Positions 26,997 through 36,198 of a stretch of 64,000 bases of DNA are shown one piece after another (position 1 is the stretch's first letter; each line of letters opens with the position of its first letter). The position numbers and the translations under genes are program-made. The stretch is from Clostridia bacterium. GTDB lineage: Bacteria > Acidobacteriota > Terriglobia > Terriglobales > Acidobacteriaceae. The stretch spans positions 1-64,000 of the forward strand of contig DATMYA010000030.1 of NCBI GenBank assembly GCA_035561135.1. The letters are read 5' to 3'. The notes below the pieces were generated by a model. The model made no database searches, was not told where the DNA came from, and saw nothing but the letters and a program-made list of their open reading frames with translations.

Positions 26997-27700
26997 GCGG
27001 TCTCGTTTTCATCATTTCGGCTCCATCCGGCTCTGGCAAATCGACGCTCGTCAATGGGCTGCGCAGCAACGTACCCGGCCTCGAGTTTTCCGTTTCGTAT
27101 ACCACGCGCAAACCACGCGGGGTGGAGAAACAGGGATACGAATACTTCTACGTGGATCGCGCCGCATTCGAGCGCATGATCGAACAGCACGAGTTCCTTG
27201 AGTACGCCGACGTGTTTGGCAATTACTACGGCACGGCGCGACGCTTCCTTGTGGAAGCCCATGCTCACGGCAACGACCTATTGCTCGATATCGACGTGCA
27301 AGGCGCATCGCAGTTGCAGGCGAGTCTACCGGACGCAATCAGCATCTTCATCCTGCCTCCGAACCGCGCCGAACTCGAGCGCCGGCTGCGGTGTCGAAGC
27401 GAGGCTGAGCATGTTGATGGAGAAATCATCAATCGACGGCTCCGAACCGCCGCAAAAGAAATTGAGAATTACTCTAAATACAGCTATATTCTCGTGAACG
27501 ACCACCTGCAGGAATCCATCGATGCGCTAACGGCAATCGTCTTATCAGAGCGCAGGAAGCGCTCTAGAGGCGAACTGTGCGAGAGCGAGAGGGCACTCCT
27601 TGCCAAGGCGGAACAGTACCTGCTTCCCAATGTTCGTGAGCGCGTTCAGCCGATACTGGCGTCTTTCGCGCTCCCGGAATCACAAGTGGTCCGTAAGTAG
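26993..27700 (+). CDS. gmk: Guanylate kinase
   Basis: 235 residues, with ATG 26993 overlapping the yicC stop by four bases. P-loop FIISAPSGSGKSTLVNGL; GMP-binding region SVSYTTRKPRGVEKQGYEYF; DIDVQGASQLQ; and FILPPNRAELERRL. It converts GMP + ATP to GDP + ADP. It is about 30 residues longer than E. coli Gmk because of a C-terminal tail (from ESERALLAKAEQYLLPNVRE). Confidence 0.96.
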   Translation: MSGLVFIISAPSGSGKSTLVNGLRSNVPGLEFSVSYTTRKPRGVEKQGYEYFYVDRAAFERMIEQHEFLEYADVFGNYYGTARRFLVEAHAHGNDLLLDIDVQGASQLQASLPDAISIFILPPNRAELERRLRCRSEAEHVDGEIINRRLRTAAKEIENYSKYSYILVNDHLQESIDALTAIVLSERRKRSRGELCESERALLAKAEQYLLPNVRERVQPILASFALPESQVVRK

Positions 27701-27710
27701 GAGATCTCCC

Positions 27711-27953
27711 ATGGAACTGATCAACGGTTTCGACAGCAACTATCGGTACATCCTTGTGGCGGCGCGTCGCGCCCGCCAGCTTCAGTCCGGCGCAAGGCCG
27801 CTGGTCGATACGCAATCCCGCAAGCCCTGCCGTATCGCCGAGCAGGAGATTCAGGCATCGCTGGTGAAGTGGTTCATCCCTGAGAAGCCGAAGTCTGCCG
27901 CCGTTGCCGCGAGTGAATTGCTGGATAAGGCTCTGGAAGGGAATCAGCTTTAA
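27711..27953 (+). CDS. rpoZ: RNA polymerase omega subunit
   Basis: 80 residues from ATG 27711, with AGTAGGAG about 7 bases upstream. NSDYR-type segment DSNYRYILVAARRARQLQSG, then KPCRIAEQEIQASLVKWFIP, matches the omega fold that latches the RpoC C-terminus. It sits just after gmk, the normal neighbour in most bacteria. Small, but the context makes the call safe. Confidence 0.93.
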   Translation: MELINGFDSNYRYILVAARRARQLQSGARPLVDTQSRKPCRIAEQEIQASLVKWFIPEKPKSAAVAASELLDKALEGNQL

Positions 27954-28007
27954 GCTTTAGTGTGTTCCCAGAACGCAAGAAGTTGCTCTTCAGTGATTTA
28001 GAACTGC

Positions 28008-28066
28008 GGAGCCCTTTTGGATACGGGCTCCATCTAAACGATTAGAGGAACGGCACCGTAGTGCCG
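28008..28066 (+). other. Two hairpins in the rpoZ-coaBC gap
   Basis: GGAGCCC (28008-28014) pairs with GGGCTCC (28025-28031) around a 10-nt loop, and CGGCAC (28051-28056) with GTGCCG (28061-28066). Neither has a clear U tail, so termination is uncertain. Confidence 0.4.
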
Positions 28067-28107
28067 CAGAGGCCCTGAGCCGGCGGCTTTCGCGGCCCGT
28101 ATCAGCA

Positions 28108-29343
28108 ATGAAAATCGCACTCGGCGTTACCGGCGGCATCGCGGCCTACAAGGCTGCGGAGATTCTGCGAATGTTGCAGGACCGTGGCATCCACGTTCAA
28201 GTAGTTATGACGCGTGGCGCGCAGGAATTCGTCCGTCCGCTCACCTTTGCGGCACTTTCCGGCGAAAAAGTTATCACCGAGATGTTCTCGGAGTACGAGT
28301 CCAATGTGGACTCCGCGGTCGAGCACATCAGCGTCGCGCAATCCATCGACGCGCTGGTTGTTGCGCCCGCGACGGCAGATACGCTGGCGAAGTTCGCCAA
28401 CGGAATCGCCAACGACTTTCTTTCCACGCTGTATCTGGCCACTACTGCGCCCGTGATCGTTGCTCCGGCGATGAACGTCAACATGTGGCAGCACGAAGCA
28501 ACGCGCAAGAACATCGAGACGCTGCGCCAGCGCGGCGTCCGCGTCGTTGAGCCCGGCAGCGGCTACCTTGCTTGCGGAATGTTGGGCGCGGGACGGCTCG
28601 CCGAGCCCGAGCAGATCATCGAGAGCGTCATGGAGACGCTTGGGGTGGCGCAGGACCTTAAAGACGAGACCGTGCTGGTCACTGCCGGCCCGACGTTTGA
28701 ACCAATTGATCCAGTCCGCTATTTGGGTAACCGTTCCAGCGGCAAGATGGGATACGCCATCGCCGAAGCGGCAGTAAGACGCGGCGCGCGCGTCATTCTT
28801 GTCAGCGGCCCCACCGCTCTGAAGGCGCCGGCGGCCGCCGAGGTAGTGCAGGTTGAGAGGGCACAGCAGATGCGCGAAGCGGTTCTCGTTCGCTTCCCCG
28901 ACGTGTCCGTCGTGATCAAAACGGCGGCGGTTGCAGACTATCGCCCCGCGCAGGTAGCAACGCACAAGATCAAGCGCGGGAAGGCGATCAGCCTGGCACT
29001 CGAGCCGACGACCGACATTCTTGCCGAGCTCGGCACGCAAAAATTTCCGCAACACATTCTTGTCGGCTTCGCCGCGGAAACCGAAAACTTGATCGACAAT
29101 GCGCGCAAGAAACTCGCCTCGAAGCACGCGGACGCCATTGTGCTCAACGACGTCTCTCGGTCGGAGATTGGTTTCGGCTCAGATCGCAATGCCGTTACGA
29201 TTGTGACTGCGAGCGAAGTGCTTGATGTGCCGGACGCCCCAAAATTCGAAATCGCTCAACGCGTGCTCGACACGGTTGTGGAGTTGCGCCGCAAGCGAGC
29301 CGTCAAGCCTGCACCTGAGCAGCCAACCACGGCTCACAAATAG
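28108..29343 (+). CDS. coaBC: Bifunctional phosphopantothenoylcysteine decarboxylase/synthetase
   Basis: 411 residues from ATG 28108. The CoaC half (about 1-190) is an FMN-dependent decarboxylase with GVTGGIAAYKAAEILRML, active-site region EHISVAQSIDALVVAPATAD, VIVAPAMNVNMW and the Cys motif GYLACGMLGAGRL. The CoaB half ligates cysteine to phosphopantothenate: VTAGPTFEPIDPVRYLGNRS then SGKMGYAIAEAA. These are two steps of coenzyme A synthesis. It ends 2 bases before the uracil-DNA glycosylase gene, implying an operon. Confidence 0.95.
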   Translation: MKIALGVTGGIAAYKAAEILRMLQDRGIHVQVVMTRGAQEFVRPLTFAALSGEKVITEMFSEYESNVDSAVEHISVAQSIDALVVAPATADTLAKFANGIANDFLSTLYLATTAPVIVAPAMNVNMWQHEATRKNIETLRQRGVRVVEPGSGYLACGMLGAGRLAEPEQIIESVMETLGVAQDLKDETVLVTAGPTFEPIDPVRYLGNRSSGKMGYAIAEAAVRRGARVILVSGPTALKAPAAAEVVQVERAQQMREAVLVRFPDVSVVIKTAAVADYRPAQVATHKIKRGKAISLALEPTTDILAELGTQKFPQHILVGFAAETENLIDNARKKLASKHADAIVLNDVSRSEIGFGSDRNAVTIVTASEVLDVPDAPKFEIAQRVLDTVVELRRKRAVKPAPEQPTTAHK

Positions 29344-29345
29344 CG

Positions 29346-30182
29346 ATGGCAAAGACACTGGATCCCTTGACCCGCCAGGCCGTCGCCGATCGTCTGCGCT
29401 ACTATCGCGATCTCGGCATTTACGACTTCTACAAGCGCCCGCCCGGCGAACCGTCCGAAAATGCCGCCAGTTCGGCTGTTGAGGTTGCGAATCCCGAAGC
29501 TGCTGGATCAGAAATTTCTCCGGAGAGTGCCGTGAATCCAATGCCTGTTCTGGATGACAGGGTGTCCGCGCTGCATGGCATTCGTGAAGACCTGGGCGAT
29601 TGCACGCGTTGCGTGCTTCATAAGCAGGGACGCAAGCAGATCGTCTTCGGCGTCGGGAATCCCGAAGCCGAGTTGATGTTCGTCGGCGAAGGTCCCGGCG
29701 CGGATGAAGACGAGCAGGGCGAGCCTTTTGTGGGACGCGCCGGTCAGTTGCTCAATAACATGATTCAGGCGATGGGGCTACGGCGTGAAGACGTGTACAT
29801 CGCGAATGTCGTCAAGTGCCGCCCTCCGCAGAACCGCACGCCCGAACGCGAAGAGTGCGACACCTGCTCGCCGTTCCTCATGCGGCAGATCGCCGTCGTG
29901 CAACCGAAGATCATCGTTGCGCTCGGTGCTGTCGCGGCGAAAAACCTGCTTGGCGTTAACGACTCCATGGCGAACCTGCGTGGCCGTTTCTACGATTTCT
30001 CGCCCGTGCTTCCCAAAAACGCGCCTGAACGCGCGCTCGACTTCGAGGGAACGAAGCTTGCAGTCACCTACCATCCGGCGTATCTTTTGCGCGATCCGCG
30101 GCAGAAGAAAGAGACGTGGAAAGACCTGCAGATGGTCATGCATTATCTCGGCCTGCCCATGCCGCAGAAGTCCAGCGAGTAA
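29346..30182 (+). CDS. Family-4 (4Fe-4S) uracil-DNA glycosylase
   Basis: 278 residues from ATG 29346. An N-terminal tail of about 75 residues is followed by the catalytic domain. Four Cys expected to hold a 4Fe-4S cluster are C86 and C89 (DCTRC), C158 ([10 protein letters not shown]) and C174, with the spacing 16 between the last two typical of family 4. Motif [20 protein letters not shown] is the uracil-binding/active-site region, and [12 protein letters not shown] is the second. It removes uracil from DNA as the first base-excision step. It sits between coaBC and priA, with 7 bp to priA. Confidence 0.92.
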   Translation: MAKTLDPLTRQAVADRLRYYRDLGIYDFYKRPPGEPSENAASSAVEVANPEAAGSEISPESAVNPMPVLDDRVSALHGIREDLGDCTRCVLHKQGRKQIVFGVGNPEAELMFVGEGPGADEDEQGEPFVGRAGQLLNNMIQAMGLRREDVYIANVVKCRPPQNRTPEREECDTCSPFLMRQIAVVQPKIIVALGAVAAKNLLGVNDSMANLRGRFYDFSPVLPKNAPERALDFEGTKLAVTYHPAYLLRDPRQKKETWKDLQMVMHYLGLPMPQKSSE

Positions 30183-30189
30183 GGCGTAG

Positions 30190-32700
30190 ATGTCCCAGCA
30201 ACCCAACGCGGCGGCGTCCATGGACGCGCAGGGAAACCAGTCTCTGCTCGGCGACCAGCGTGAGGCGTCACCGCAGTTCTGCGATGTCGCGCTTCCCATT
30301 CCGCTCGATGCCGTATTCACCTATCGCGTAAACGGCACCGTGCCCGTCGTCGGCGGACGCGTCATCGTGCCCTTTCGCGAGAAGCGCCTTTCCGGCATAG
30401 TCACACGCCTCCACGACGAAGCGCCTGATGCCAGCATCAAGACGAGGAACGTCGCACAGGTCCTCGACACCGTTTCCGTGCTTGATGAAAACCTGTTGGA
30501 GCTTGGGCGCTGGATTGCGCAGTACTACATCGCGCCTCTCGGAGACGTGTACCGCACCATGCTGCCGCTCGGCGCGGAATTCCAGAAGACGATTGCGTAT
30601 CGCATCACTGAGGCCGGGTCGGAGGCGCTGTACGAATCCGCCACGGCAGGCTCGTCGAGGCGGTCGCAAAAAGATGCCGAGCACCAGATGGTCGAATACG
30701 CCGTGCTGGATTATCTTGCCGATGGCGACCTGGTACGCGAAGCATCGCTGCGCAACGCAACCGGCGCGACGAAGGATGTGATTCGTACGCTGCTGTCGAA
30801 AAAGTGGATTGCGCGCGAAGACCTCTCCGGCATACGCGACGCGAGTCGCACCGTGCGCATCGCCGTCCTCAAAGAAACGAACGGCAAGCTCAACGACAAT
30901 CAGCAGAAGATCATCGACACCCTGCGCGAACACGACGGCCGCATTCCGGTCGATGACCTGCGCGCGCTGAGCGTGCCGCGAACGACGCTCCAGACGCTGG
31001 TCAAGCGTGGCATCGTGGAGATTGCGGAAGAGAAAGCCGACTTCACCGTGAGTGGCATGAAGCCGCGCACGAGGCTCGACTTCCTGTTCACAAACGCGCA
31101 ACAGCAGGCACTCAAGCACATCCGCGCCGCTGCCGATTCCCGGCAGTTCTCGGTGACGCTGCTGCACGGCGTTACAGGCTCGGGCAAGACGGCCGTGTAC
31201 CTTGCGGCCATGCAGTCCGTGCTTGCCGAGAACCGCAGCGCCATCCTGCTCGTGCCGGAAATCGGACTGACTCCGGCGATGGCCGCCGACCTGCACAGCT
31301 TTTTCGGCGAAGAGGTCGCCGTGCTGCACTCGTCCTTGTCGGACGATGAGCGAGCCGAGCAGTGGCACCGCATACGCCGTGGCGAAGCGCGCATCGTAGT
31401 TGGTACGCGCTCGGCTGTGTTCGCTCCCGTCGCGGACCTTGCACTCATCATTGTCGATGAAGAGCACGACAATTCGTATAAGCAGGAAGAAACACCGCGA
31501 TACCACGCGCGCAACGTCGCGGCGGTAAGAGCCAAGATGCTTGGGGCTGCCGTAGTGCTGGGTTCCGCAACGCCGTCTCTTGAGTCCTACCTGAACGTGC
31601 GAAAAAAATACGCGCTTGTCGAACTGCCGGACAGAGTAGAGCAGCGCGTCATGCCTGAAGTCGAAATTCTCGACATGCGCCAGGAGTTCCAGGAAACAGG
31701 CAAAGAGCACGTGCTCTCGCGCAAGCTGATCGCGGGCATACAGGAACGACTCGAACGCGGCGAGCAGGCCATGATCCTGCTGAACCGTCGCGGCTACTCT
31801 GCGTTCGTCATGTGCCGTTCCTGCGGCGACACCATCGAGTGCCGCGATTGCGCAATTGCCCTCACGCACCACAAGCGTGACCGCCGCCTTGTCTGCCACT
31901 ACTGCGGATACCAGCAGGCAATCCCAACCGTGTGCCCCAAGTGCAGTAGCGAGTACGTTCAATTTCTCGGCACCGGCTCGGAGAAACTCGAAGACCTTCT
32001 GCACTCTGCCTTCCCGCAGGCGCGCATCGGACGCATGGATCGCGACACAGTGCGCGGGCACGCCGACTTCGAGCGCATCCTGAATAGTCTTCAAGCGGGC
32101 GACATCGATCTGCTGGTCGGTACGCAGATGATTGCCAAAGGGCACGACGTCCATGGCGTCACTCTGGTCGGCGTCGTAGGGGCGGACACCGCCCTGAGTC
32201 TCCCGGACTTCCGCGCCGCCGAGCGCACCTTCCAGCTACTCACGCAGGTAGCTGGGCGGGCAGGCCGCGGGGCCACGCCGGGCAAAGTGGTTGTGCAGAC
32301 CTACTTCCCGGATCACTATGCCGTCCTCTTTGCCTCCCAGCACGACTATGCAGGCTTCGCGGAGAAGGAGCTGAGGTTTCGCAGCTGGATGCACTATCCG
32401 CCGTTCACGGCGCTCGCAAACGTGCTCGTGCGTAGTGACAAGGTCGAGGAGGCACTGCGCTATTCCGGCATCCTGGGCAAGTGGTTCGAGGGTACGCGCC
32501 ATGAAGGCATCAGAGTTTTGGGGCCTGCCGCCGCTCCCATCGTCCGCCTCAAGCGAGACTACCGTTACCATTTTGTGCTGAAGTCCGCCAGCCGCGAAAA
32601 GCTGAACGCGCTGTTGCGCGCCATGCTTCAGCATGCGGCAGAGAACAAGGTTCCGCGCTCGAACGTCATGATTGACGTGGATGCCATGTCACTGATGTAG
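30190..32700 (+). CDS. priA: Primosomal protein N' (replication restart helicase)
   Basis: 836 residues from ATG 30190. The N-terminal 3'-DNA-binding domain starts after a ~30-residue tail (VALPIPLDAVFTYRVNG). Helicase motifs: Walker A GVTGSGKTAVYL (K333, T334), motif II DEEH (423-426) with VDEEHDNSYKQEETPRYHAR, GSATPSLESYLNV and QVAGRAGRG. Eight zinc-binding Cys lie at 542, 545, 551, 554, 569, 572, 582 and 585. PriA reloads the replisome at stalled forks. It is longer than E. coli PriA (732), mainly through extra sequence between the DNA-binding and helicase domains. Confidence 0.96.
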   Translation: MSQQPNAAASMDAQGNQSLLGDQREASPQFCDVALPIPLDAVFTYRVNGTVPVVGGRVIVPFREKRLSGIVTRLHDEAPDASIKTRNVAQVLDTVSVLDENLLELGRWIAQYYIAPLGDVYRTMLPLGAEFQKTIAYRITEAGSEALYESATAGSSRRSQKDAEHQMVEYAVLDYLADGDLVREASLRNATGATKDVIRTLLSKKWIAREDLSGIRDASRTVRIAVLKETNGKLNDNQQKIIDTLREHDGRIPVDDLRALSVPRTTLQTLVKRGIVEIAEEKADFTVSGMKPRTRLDFLFTNAQQQALKHIRAAADSRQFSVTLLHGVTGSGKTAVYLAAMQSVLAENRSAILLVPEIGLTPAMAADLHSFFGEEVAVLHSSLSDDERAEQWHRIRRGEARIVVGTRSAVFAPVADLALIIVDEEHDNSYKQEETPRYHARNVAAVRAKMLGAAVVLGSATPSLESYLNVRKKYALVELPDRVEQRVMPEVEILDMRQEFQETGKEHVLSRKLIAGIQERLERGEQAMILLNRRGYSAFVMCRSCGDTIECRDCAIALTHHKRDRRLVCHYCGYQQAIPTVCPKCSSEYVQFLGTGSEKLEDLLHSAFPQARIGRMDRDTVRGHADFERILNSLQAGDIDLLVGTQMIAKGHDVHGVTLVGVVGADTALSLPDFRAAERTFQLLTQVAGRAGRGATPGKVVVQTYFPDHYAVLFASQHDYAGFAEKELRFRSWMHYPPFTALANVLVRSDKVEEALRYSGILGKWFEGTRHEGIRVLGPAAAPIVRLKRDYRYHFVLKSASREKLNALLRAMLQHAAENKVPRSNVMIDVDAMSLM

Positions 32701-32812
32701 CTTTTTGGATTTAATGCAACAGGGCTTCGAAACATAGCGCAAGTGCCCAAAAATTGAGACAATTGAACCAAGCTCTCCGGGATTGCGTATTTCTGGTTGT
32801 GAGGTTCCGAAC

Positions 32813-33304
32813 GTGTCGAATGAGCAGAAACCGGCGGAAGCACCCAAGCCACCGTCCAGCTCAAAAGAGGAACGCCACAGCCTCGACTTCGACCACGACA
32901 GCACGTTAATCAAAATGAGTGTCACCATTCCTGCGCGCGTGGAGGCGATCTCGGCAGCCGTGGAGGGCATTATTGCTGTGGTCCGCACGATCGACTGCGC
33001 TTCCGGCAAGGACTTCGAGATTGAGACGGCGCTGCGTGAAGCACTGGCAAACGCCATTACCCATGGCTGCCATAACGATCCCGACAAGCAGGTGCAGTGT
33101 TGCGTTGCCTGCCAGGAAGAGCATGGCATGCTCATCATCGTGCGAGATCCCGGCCAGGGTTTCGATCCGCTCGCTATCCCCAACCCAACGATCGGCGAGA
33201 ACCTGTACGACAATCACGGCCGTGGCATTTATCTGATCAATGAATTGATGGATGAAGTGCGTTTCGAGCGTGGCGGAACCGAAATTCACATGCGCAAGTA
33301 CTAG
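32813..33304 (+). CDS. RsbW-like anti-sigma serine kinase (ATPase)
   Basis: 163 residues from GTG 32813 (GAGG about 9 bases upstream); a TTG at 32783 is an alternative. A Pro/Ser-rich tail precedes a GHKL ATPase domain: N box DFEIETALREALANAITHGC, G1 box IIVRDPGQGFDP and G2 box DNHGRGIYLINELMDEV. This is the RsbW/SpoIIAB type, which binds or phosphorylates anti-sigma-factor antagonists. No STAS-domain antagonist or sigma-B-like gene is next to it, so the partner is unknown. Confidence 0.85.
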   Translation: MSNEQKPAEAPKPPSSSKEERHSLDFDHDSTLIKMSVTIPARVEAISAAVEGIIAVVRTIDCASGKDFEIETALREALANAITHGCHNDPDKQVQCCVACQEEHGMLIIVRDPGQGFDPLAIPNPTIGENLYDNHGRGIYLINELMDEVRFERGGTEIHMRKY

Positions 33305-33325
33305 AGTGCCCGCTATTCCCAAAAC

Positions 33326-33353
33326 AAAAGCCCTCCGGCGCCGGAGGGCTTTT
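33326..33353. terminator. Bidirectional terminator (28-bp perfect palindrome)
   Basis: AAAAGCCCTCCGGC and GCCGGAGGGCTTTT are exact inverse complements with no spacer. It lies between the convergent RsbW-like gene (stop 33304) and rpsA (stop 33372), with A and T tracts so that it can end transcripts from both. Confidence 0.9.
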
Positions 33354-33371
33354 GTGTGTTGCCTAGCGGAG

Positions 33372-35213
33372 TTAATTGCGCTCGCGCTTCCAATCCATCA
33401 GCTCGCCAATAGTGGCGCTGCCAGGGCTCGAAACCGGGTGCTTGTAGGCTTCCACTTCGTGGCGGGTGGCTTCTTCGCCTACCGCTCGAATGCTGAGGCC
33501 GACCTTCTTCTCTTCAGGATTCATCTTGATGATCTTGAAGTCGAATTCCTGTCCGGGTTCCAGTTTGAACGTGCCGCCAGTTTCGTCGGTCGCTTCGGAG
33601 TTGTGGCACAGACCTTCAACGCCTTCCGCGATTTCAACGAATGCACCAAAGCTCGCCAGGCGCAGCACCTTGCCGTGGATGACGTCTCCGACGCGATGCT
33701 GGTCGAAGAAGGTCTCCCAAACGTCAGGCTGCAACTGCTTCACTCCGAGTGACAGCCGGCGCTGATCAGGCTCTATGGCCAGAACGATCGCGCGTACTTT
33801 GTCGCCCTTCTTCAGCACTTCAGACGGATGCTTGACGCGCTTGGTCCAGCTCAGGTTGCTGACGTGGACCAGTCCGTCGATGCCGTCTTCAATCTCGATG
33901 AATGCACCGAAGTCGGTCAGGTTGCGAACCTTGCCTTCGACGATGCCGCCGATGGGGAACTTCTCGTGCAGCGTCTCCCAAGGGTTGGTTTCGAGCTGCT
34001 TGAGGCCGAGCGAGATCCTCCGCTCTTGCGGGTTCACGTTCAGGACGACAGCTTCAAGCGCATCGCCGACGTTGACCAGCTTCGACGGGTGCTTCATCCG
34101 CTTCGACCAGGTCATCTCGCTGACGTGCACAAGGCCTTCGATGCCCTGCTCGAGTTCGATAAAGGCGCCGTAGTCGGTAACGCTGATCACGCGTCCCTTC
34201 ACGTGTGCGCCAATCGGGTAACGCTCTGCGGCATCAAGCCAGGGATCAGGCGTGAGCTGTTTGAAGCCCAGCGAGACGCGCTGCTTGTCGCGGTCGAACT
34301 TCAGAACTTTGACTTGAATCTGGTCGCCGACTTGTACGAGGTCGCGCGGATGCGTCAGGCGGCCCCACGACATGTCGGTGATGTGCAGCAGGCCATCAAT
34401 GCCACCGAGGTCAACAAACGCGCCGTAATCGGTCAGGTTCTTCACCGTGCCGGTCAGCACTGCGTTTTCTTCCAGGTGCTTCATCGTTTCATCGCGACGT
34501 CCCGACTGCTCTTCTTCGAGCATCTGTTTGCGGGAAACAACGATGTTGCCGCGCTTTTTATTCAACTTGATGATGCGGACATCGAGTTCCTGACCCTTGA
34601 GGGCGTCGAGGTTGCGAACTGGACGGAGGTCCACCTGCGAGCCGGGCAGGAAGGCGCGTGCGCCCATGATGTCAACCGTCACGCCGCCCTTGATGCGGTC
34701 GATGACGCGAGCTTTGATGGAAGACTTCTCGTTGTAGGCCTTCTCGATTTCATCCCACGCGTGCAGGCGCTGAGCCTTCTGGTGCGAAAGGTTTACGTAG
34801 CCCTCTTCCGTGTGTCCCTTCTCGAACATCACGTCGATTTCATCGCCGGGCTTGAACCTTACGTTGCCCTCGTGGTCGGTAACTTCGGAAAGGGGAACGA
34901 CGCCTTCCGACTTCTGGCCTACGTCAACGACGAGGAAGTTATTGTTGATGGAAATAACGGTGCCCTTTACGACGCGTTCTTCGTTGGCTGCCGCTTCCGT
35001 TTGCTCTTGCTCGAATGTTTCTAATGCTGTGGCAAAGTCTTCCGTCATGGTCTCTTTTTCGTGTCGAGTTGGACCCGCGGCGGGCCGCTCGGGAGTATTA
35101 GTAGTGCTGGGGGTCGGGCCGGGGTGGTGCTGGGACTCTTCTGAAGGCGAACCTGTTGCCGGGGTCGTGTTCTCGAGGGACGGGGAATCGTTGCGGGTGT
35201 CTTCGAAAGCCAT
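33372..35213 (-). CDS. rpsA: 30S ribosomal protein S1
   Basis: 613 residues if the start is ATG 35213. Other in-frame starts are 35231 and 35048, the last at MTEDFATALETFEQEQTEAA, where E. coli S1 would begin; none has a strong SD. There are six S1 repeats: VVKGTVISINNNFLVVDVGQ, KARVIDRIKGGVTVDIMGAR, LTGTVKNLTDYGAFVDLGGI, VKGRVISVTDYGAFIELEQG, VEGKVRNLTDFGAFIEIEDG and IHGKVLRLASFGAFVEIAEG. S1 binds mRNA and helps initiation on weakly SD-led messages. The upstream acidic/Pro-Thr-rich 55 residues may be a real extension or untranslated leader. Confidence 0.93.
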   Translation of the reverse strand: MAFEDTRNDSPSLENTTPATGSPSEESQHHPGPTPSTTNTPERPAAGPTRHEKETMTEDFATALETFEQEQTEAAANEERVVKGTVISINNNFLVVDVGQKSEGVVPLSEVTDHEGNVRFKPGDEIDVMFEKGHTEEGYVNLSHQKAQRLHAWDEIEKAYNEKSSIKARVIDRIKGGVTVDIMGARAFLPGSQVDLRPVRNLDALKGQELDVRIIKLNKKRGNIVVSRKQMLEEEQSGRRDETMKHLEENAVLTGTVKNLTDYGAFVDLGGIDGLLHITDMSWGRLTHPRDLVQVGDQIQVKVLKFDRDKQRVSLGFKQLTPDPWLDAAERYPIGAHVKGRVISVTDYGAFIELEQGIEGLVHVSEMTWSKRMKHPSKLVNVGDALEAVVLNVNPQERRISLGLKQLETNPWETLHEKFPIGGIVEGKVRNLTDFGAFIEIEDGIDGLVHVSNLSWTKRVKHPSEVLKKGDKVRAIVLAIEPDQRRLSLGVKQLQPDVWETFFDQHRVGDVIHGKVLRLASFGAFVEIAEGVEGLCHNSEATDETGGTFKLEPGQEFDFKIIKMNPEEKKVGLSIRAVGEEATRHEVEAYKHPVSSPGSATIGELMDWKRERN

Positions 35214-35546
35214 TGTTAGCATCAGGCCCATCTGACGTAAAGCAGATGGGAAGCCTTGAGATTACAGACTGCTGGCGTGGTCTAAAGGTAATGAATGGCC
35301 CGCAGGGCGGGTTTGGACAATCCAGCGGTCGGATCCTTTTAGCGCGGCCCCGCGCTAGAAAGACTTCCTTGACTATAGCAACCTAACTTTCGAGGTGTCA
35401 AACCGGGACACCACAGATTTCGGACACATTGCCCCATCCACAGTTCACACTCGGGTGCCAACACGAGCCAAGCACTCTAAAGAAATATTTTTTGAAAAAT
35501 TTTTTGGCGCCTGCCGATTTCGTTGCCGTTTGATACCCTGCCGGGC
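35214..35546. other. 333-bp divergent region rpsA / HIT gene
   Basis: No gene is seen. It holds the strong minus-strand rpsA promoter (35372-35401) and about 150 nt of rpsA leader. On the HIT side there is an AT-rich patch (35481-35510, AAATATTTTTTGAAAAATTT-like) that may contain the plus-strand promoter. A GCGCGG/CCGCGC-type stem lies at 35342-35355. Confidence 0.6.
35372..35401 (-). promoter_or_regulatory. Sigma-70-type promoter of rpsA, extended -10
   Basis: Read on the minus strand: -35 TTGACA (35396-35401, full consensus), an 18-bp spacer, and -10 TATAGT (35372-35377) preceded by TGC, an extended -10. Transcription would start near 35365, giving a leader of about 150 nt to ATG 35213. 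Confidence 0.75.
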
Positions 35547-36023
35547 ATGGACTACCTTTGGACTCCGTGGCGCTACGCCTACGTCACCAACGCCGATAAC
35601 GCGACATGCTGCATCTTCTGCGACAAGCTAAAGCAGGATGACGAACGCAACTACATCGTTTACAGAGGCCAGCACTGTTTCATTATGCTCAACGCCTACC
35701 CGTATACCGCCGGCCATGTGATGGTCGTTCCCTACCAACACCTCGATGAACTCCGTAAGCTGCCGGAGCCAGCCGCGCTGGAGATGATGACGCTGACGCA
35801 ACGTATGGAAGGCGTGCTGCGCGACCTCTACAAACCCGACGGGCTTAACGTTGGAATGAATATCGGCAAGGCTGCCGGAGCGGGCGTTGCGGGACACATA
35901 CACATGCACGTGCTGCCACGCTGGACGGCCGACGCCAATTTCATCTCCGTAGTGGGCGAAACTCGCGTATTGCCTGAGGCGCTGGAGGTTACCTTCAAGC
36001 GCATTCGCGAGCGGCTGGCCTGA
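35547..36023 (+). CDS. HIT-family nucleotide hydrolase/transferase
   Basis: 158 residues. ATG 35547 is preferred because the family begins MDYLWTPWRYAYV; a TTG at 35523 would add eight residues. Signature HIHMHVLPRW is the histidine triad, with the middle His as nucleophile. CCIFC near residue 23 and a later His may bind zinc, as in several HIT proteins. Bacterial relatives act as Ap4A phosphorylases or nucleoside phosphoramidate hydrolases; the substrate here cannot be told. It is transcribed away from rpsA. Confidence 0.88.
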   Translation: MDYLWTPWRYAYVTNADNATCCIFCDKLKQDDERNYIVYRGQHCFIMLNAYPYTAGHVMVVPYQHLDELRKLPEPAALEMMTLTQRMEGVLRDLYKPDGLNVGMNIGKAAGAGVAGHIHMHVLPRWTADANFISVVGETRVLPEALEVTFKRIRERLA

Positions 36024-36198
36024 GCGCCCGCGTGTTTCTCGATCACACAGGATCGGTAGCGACGCGATCGTCCGGCAATGAACACAAGCGCTGCGGAGCA
36101 GTCGGCCTGCTCCCGAGTCCAGCCGCCTCCCACAAAGCCGTGAGCATCAGACTATCTTGTGGCGATTTGCGCATATTTTCGCATACAAGGAGCTTTGA

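Noticed and set aside
30268..32154. Minus-strand open frame of 628 codons
   Set aside because: It is fully antisense to priA, rich in Arg/His/Val with no motif; the priA motifs on the other strand are decisive.
24123..32760. Shared AAAATTGAGAC at 24123-24133 and 32750-32760
   Set aside because: It is an 11-base match upstream of two unrelated genes; with no further shared context it may be a promoter fragment or chance.
33828..35024. Plus-strand open frame of 398 codons
   Set aside because: It lies fully antisense to the six S1 repeats of rpsA, has no SD and no recognisable fold; it is a shadow frame of a biased codon pattern.
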